Assembly: GCF_022605165.1 (NCBI RefSeq)
Contig: NC_063068.1
Location: forward strand, 2,046,001-2,110,000
DNA: 64,000 nt
Source: Purpureocillium takamizusanense
Lineage: Eukaryota; Ascomycota; Sordariomycetes; Hypocreales; Ophiocordycipitaceae
Direction of reading: 5' to 3'
Shown piece by piece: positions 59,801-64,000 of the stretch. Position 1 is the first letter of the stretch; each line of letters starts with the position of its first letter. The notes under the pieces were generated by a model. That model was not told the origin of the DNA. It searched no databases and worked only from the letters and a program-made list of their open reading frames with translations. The translations under genes and the position numbers were made by a program.

Positions 59801-61332
59801 GTGTGCGTGGATGCCGTGGGAAGCAGCCGAGACGAAAAGCGAAGAGCAAAAGATGAGATGAAACAAAACGCGATCGTCCTGCCTTGTCGCGAGTTAGGAC
59901 AGCCGCGATTAAGATGGTCGCGCGCGCACTCTGCCCCCCCAAGCCTGACACACAAGTGGCACACCACGAACATCGCAGTCTTGACCTGACGGAATCAGTC
60001 CCCCCCCTCCCCTTTCACCGAGAGCTACGACGCCTCCTTGACTGCGCACAAGTGGGACGGCGACAATGAGCACAATTGAACACAGTGCAATCCACCGAAG
60101 CAAGCACTACCACACAAACACGCGCTCCGGGGGTGGTCGACCCAAACGCAGGCATCACCCGGCGCGCGCTGCAGATCTTCATCGCCAAAAAAACCTCGGT
60201 GTTGAACAACCGGGCTGCAGGCATGGCATTGGGAAGAAAAAAAAAAAAGAAAAACCCACTTCGTGACCTCGCACATGGCCGTGGTCTGTGCGGTCGCGTT
60301 ATTCATGTTGGCTTTGCTGTGCCTTTCATTTTGCACAGACTTTTGGCTCTCTGCTGCTTGGCTGACCATGATGATAGTACGTACAACAACAGGTGCTCCC
60401 CCACCCACCACCACCCCTGCCGCGAACCATCGTCTGCCCCCCCCCCTTTCACCCCTGACGGCTTGGGTCGTAGCGGGTACCTGATTCGACGGCTGGCGCC
60501 ACGGTGCAATTTCCGGTCCCTGGCAGGGGGGTCCCGCACTCGCCGAGTCGGACCCCTCCATCCTTCCCCTTTTGCAAGGTTGAAAGGGGCCCAGAGGTGC
60601 ACTTTTTTATTTTCCCGACTCTCGTCATCTGTAACCCCCCCTGTCGTCCCGGGCGGTTCTGGCAGGAGGGCTATGCCGCGCCGGGGGGCCGGGCATTGTA
60701 ATCCCTCCCCTCATGTTGTGAAATGAAGTTCCCTTTGCCTGGGGTCGCCGTACGGGGTCTTTCTCGGCGCCCACCTTGCTTTCTTGGCCCCCAGTCTTGG
60801 TGTGCTCGCGTCTTGGAGGGATGGAAGGATGGAAGGGGGGGCTCAACTGCTTCTTTATTCCTACTACCGGGCAGAGCGTGCGTGCCAAGCTGTCTTCACC
60901 TTGTGTGTCAGATCGTCCCGTGAGGCCCGTGTCTCATCCCCGCGCACAGATGCTCATGCCGCATCAGATCTCACCGTCCGCGTGCTGCTTGCTGCCACCA
61001 CTACCATCAAAACATCATCATCATCATAGGCGGGTCAAATAAAGGTTGTGTTTCAAGAAAGCTGGACATCCAGGTCAGCACCCCTTATCCAAAGGAGGGA
61101 CCTCCCGAACGCCCGCCCATTGCAATTAGAAGATTAAATACATTGGATGATGTGACCCTTTTGCTCTTTACCGTTTGCCGTCAAAATAAATAATGCTAGT
61201 AATATTTCAGGTCTAGGTTAAACTCTGTACATTGTCCAACCGGAAGAATCCCGAGATATAATGCCTTGTCGTGAGAAATATTTGCCGTAGCCTCCTGGCT
61301 TCAACTCATATCAAGTTGAAACGAAAACGAAT
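56853..61332. other. gene-free spacer
   Basis: About 4.5 kb without a supportable gene. Open frames up to 216 codons (60076-60726) are composition-driven and overlap others on both strands. The right end (about 61010-61330) is AT-richer and probably contains the 3' end of the wall-protein gene. A CAT/CATC microsatellite lies near 61009-61026. Confidence 0.5.
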
Positions 61333-62058
61333 TTAAGCGAAGACGTAGGCGGCGACACCGGCGGCAACGGCGAAGAGAGCCGAGCCGGCGAAGGAGGCAG
61401 CGCCGGCAGTGACGGGGGGAGGAACACCAGTGGGGACCGAGGTGTTGCCAGCAGGGGGGGGCGTGACAACAGGGGGAGTGACAGTGCCGCTGGGGCCCTG
61501 GGTCTCGGTAGGGCAGGGGACCTTAATGGTAGAGTACTCAACCGAGGTGAGGACGGTGGTGTAGCTCTTGGTGATGGCGGTGACGGAGTGGCTGGGGCAG
61601 ACGGGAGCGGCGGTGGTGGCAGGGCCGCTGGGCAGGACCGTCGTGGCCGGGCCGGAGGGCAGAGCCGACGAGGCACCACCGGTAGGAACAGCAATGGTGC
61701 TGTTGGGGTAGGGGCCAGGGCCAGCAGAGGTGCTAGGGCCGACGGGGCACACAGTGGTCGAGATGGGGATGGTCTCGGTGGTGATGATGGTGCTGTGAGC
61801 CGGGCAGTTGGTGACCGTCGGGGCGCACGAGGTGATGGTGTGGACCTTGGTGGTGTAGACGGTCGAGGTGGTGACGGGAACCAGGCTGGTCACGACGCTG
61901 CTGGTCTGCGAGTGGGCAGGGCAGTTGGTGACGGTCGACGGGCAAGCAGTGACGGTGACCAGGGTGGTGGTGTAGTCCGTGGACGTAGGGGCGACGCTCT
62001 CGTGGCCGCCGTGGGCCAGGGCCGAGCCGGCCAGAAGAGCAACGGTAGAGAAACGCAT
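61333..62058 (-). CDS. secreted Ser/Thr-rich cell-wall protein, probable GPI anchor
   Basis: Single exon, 241 aa. Residues 1-15 (MRFSTVALLAGSALA) are a signal peptide with a likely cut before HGGHES. The mature part is Thr/Ser/Pro-rich (O-glycosylation likely) with two near copies of a cysteine module: TACPSTVTNCPAHS near residues 37-50 and TSCAPTVTNCPAHS near 76-89, each preceded by a T/V-rich strand such as TTTLVTVT or TTKVHTIT. Three more Cys-Pro pairs follow. A direct repeat ALPSGPATT/VLPSGPATT occurs near residue 135. The last residues, VTAGAASFAGSALFAVAAGVAAYVFA, are a small-residue site plus hydrophobic tail, the standard GPI-attachment signal. It probably sits in the wall or outer plasma-membrane face. 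Resembles fungal GPI-anchored surface proteins; no enzymatic domain is present. Confidence 0.88.
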   Translation of the reverse strand: MRFSTVALLAGSALAHGGHESVAPTSTDYTTTLVTVTACPSTVTNCPAHSQTSSVVTSLVPVTTSTVYTTKVHTITSCAPTVTNCPAHSTIITTETIPISTTVCPVGPSTSAGPGPYPNSTIAVPTGGASSALPSGPATTVLPSGPATTAAPVCPSHSVTAITKSYTTVLTSVEYSTIKVPCPTETQGPSGTVTPPVVTPPPAGNTSVPTGVPPPVTAGAASFAGSALFAVAAGVAAYVFA

Positions 62059-64000
62059 CTTTGTTGTTTGGTATGTAGTGTTGGTGAAAGAACTTTATGT
62101 GAATAAGGTCAAGGGTGGTGGGAAAGAGAGACGGAAGCTTGGAGCTTGGAGCGTTGGGTTAAAGAATGGACGACCGAAGTCAAAGAGAGTCAAAAGCTGG
62201 CGTTGCTTGTGAGTTGGCTTGTTTGGCTGAAGAGAGGAAGAAGGGAGAAGGGGAAGCTCGACCAGACACGGAGGATGGCAGGATATTAATACACGGGCCG
62301 CCCGGTTTGTGTGCCTCTGACGCGGGGGGAGGGCCAAGGCGTGCTCTGCGTCCATCCCACGCACGCGGGCGCCGTGGCCGTCCATCTCCTCTGCTCCTTG
62401 GGATCCATCCATCCGTCCATCCACCCATCATCGTCCATCGGACGCATCCAAGGCAAGGCCAGGGTTACTGTCATCAGTCGCTTGCCCCGGGAAATTGCGC
62501 GGCCGCCGACTCCTCCACTGGCGCTAGTCCAGGGGCACCGCGGGTGGAGGTGTTGATGGGTCCGTCATGGGTCTCGCGCGCCCACCCTCTCCGTTGGCGG
62601 CCCCGGCTCTGTTGTGCGACAACGGCAGGTACTCCGTACGGCACGCTGCTCACGCCACTGTACGGCCATGTGCCCGTAGCTGGGGGGGCTGGATGCTGGA
62701 TGCCGCCGCGTACAAGACGACGGGCACAGGTCGAGAGCTGGTCCGTCCATCCCGCCCCTGCTGCCGTGGCCAGTCTGCATTGCAGGAGGCGGTCCCATCT
62801 CCTGTCTCGTCCACACACGCGCGTCGTCCAGCGCGCGCGTCTAACACATGGCTTCGAGCCTTGGGCGGCGGCGGCACTGTGCTGGGAGTCGAATCGCCGG
62901 TCGCTCGAAGCTCCCCGTTTGCTCGCTTCGAGGCAGGTCCGTCGCGATTGCAACGCCCTCATCTCGTAGTCAAATTAGCCCTCGCCGGCCGCCGCCAGCA
63001 GCACTGCAGTGGCGCCCGTCAACAAGGGAACCGAACCGCTGCCGGTGTGCTTGATTCCACCTGCACCAACAAAAAGGCCCCGGGGACCCGGCGCCGTGGT
63101 GAATTATCATCAGTGCCGCTTGGTTGGTTTGGACGTTGCCATTCACCGTGCCCAATCTCCGTCAGATCTTCCCCCATGAATGAATGAATACGGATTACTC
63201 CGTACGAGGACTCCATTGCTCGAGGCGTTGTCGTCCGTGTTGTAGCGCTTCCTTGGGGTACCTTGGGCATCGCTCAGGCGCTGTAATGACGGACGACCTG
63301 GCTTGGTCAGGGGCGCCGAGTGCTGCTCCATTAGTACCTTCTAGTAGGAAGCTACCTGAGAGTGAGGGCACTCGAGTTGGTCAGGTTGCACCTGCTGGCA
63401 TGACGGTAAGCTTCTTGGCTGGCGACACTGGCTGCGTGACTTCTCACCGAGGCCACCACAATGGCGGTTTGCGTAGGTGGTTGGCGATACGTGCCATCGT
63501 GGGGGGTCCAGGCTGTTGTCATGCGTTGTAGCACCCACTGCGTCTTGACTCGGGTTGGCACCTTCCCCAGACGTTGGTTCCTTCCCTATCCATGCTTCGT
63601 CGACATCGGAAGGCCATCAGTGAGCGACCACGTCTCCGAGATACATCAAGCCCCATGGATCAGTCAGCTGCGCAACCCCGCAATCCTGCAATCCTCTTGG
63701 ACTGATCTTTCTACTAAGCACAATGTTCGCACGTATACGTAAGGTATTCCGTGTCATGATATGGCCTTGACCGAATTGCCCGCCGACGACACGACAGGCG
63801 CGCGCGCGCGCCAGCTCTGAGATACCCACGGCAAGCACTGCAACTTCCAGTCATTGCAGTGCGTGCCGCAGCGACTGCAGGTGGTGGGTACATGTAACCG
63901 CCAACTCGTTACCGCCTTGCACAAGTAGTCGCTCTCATGACGGCTACGTTGGCGCGAATGGGAGAGAGAGCCCATTATTCTACGTACTGTGCTGTACTGT
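62059..64000. other. spacer, right end of window
   Basis: The left part should hold the promoter of the wall-protein gene; TATTAATA-like sequence lies near 62284-62291, about 230 bases upstream. No supportable gene follows. A GTAC-type motif patch occurs near 63328-63360, and the window ends in a TACTGT-rich run (63980-64000). Confidence 0.5.

Noticed and set aside
60076..60726. 216-codon plus-strand frame
   Set aside because: First third looks slightly protein-like, but the rest is Pro/Arg/Cys low-complexity and matches no family; overlapping minus-strand frames are equally long.

Overview
The window looks like nuclear DNA of a filamentous ascomycete, most likely a sordariomycete and probably Hypocreales (family-level inference, not tested by search). 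Reasons: GC-rich sequence; genes with short GT..AG introns (about 50-140 nt) that carry CTAAC/CTGAC-type branch points; recognisable fungal protein families; and long gene-poor spacers full of microsatellites and short GTAC-rich motifs. No rRNA, tRNA, CRISPR array, prophage or intact transposon was recognised.

Layout. 1-6.0 kb: no supportable gene. 6.03-6.87 kb (+): mitochondrial ATP synthase delta subunit, five exons. 7.42-10.25 kb (+): a large unrecognised protein of about 922 aa with a cysteine zinc-ribbon-like motif and coiled-coil-like segments. 10.25-14.2 kb: spacer with an AT-rich island. 14.22-15.23 kb (-): SMP-30/gluconolactonase-family protein. 15.2-22.5 kb: spacer. 22.57-24.56 kb (+): bZIP transcription factor with an uncertain 5' end and a long ATG-free leader. 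26.29-28.15 kb (+): Sec12-like ER membrane exchange factor for Sar1. 28.59-29.69 kb (-) and 30.03-31.26 kb (+): a divergent pair of paralogous type II membrane proteins of the DUF5672 glycosyltransferase-like family. 31.3-44.2 kb: about 13 kb without a supportable gene, rich in tri- and tetranucleotide arrays. 44.25-49.09 kb (+): Mediator subunit 15 with a KIX domain and two long polyglutamine tracts. 51.24-52.49 kb (+): Whi5/Nrm1-type G1/S repressor. 53.41-55.03 kb (-): aspartyl aminopeptidase (M18). 55.89-56.85 kb (-): RTA1-like seven-helix membrane protein. 56.9-61.3 kb: spacer. 61.33-62.06 kb (-): secreted, probably GPI-anchored Ser/Thr-rich wall protein. 62.1-64 kb: spacer.

The genes do not form a pathway. 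They are mostly conserved housekeeping and regulatory functions (respiration, ER export, transcription, cell cycle, peptide turnover) mixed with membrane and surface proteins. No secondary-metabolite, heterokaryon-incompatibility or mobile-element gene cluster was recognised. The least explained items are the 922-aa protein, the divergent DUF5672 pair with matching first exons, the coding-like but ATG-free leader of the bZIP gene, and the recurring GTAC-type motif clusters in the spacers. Exon coordinates were derived by hand from reading frames, splice consensus and family similarity; none was checked by alignment software or RNA data.
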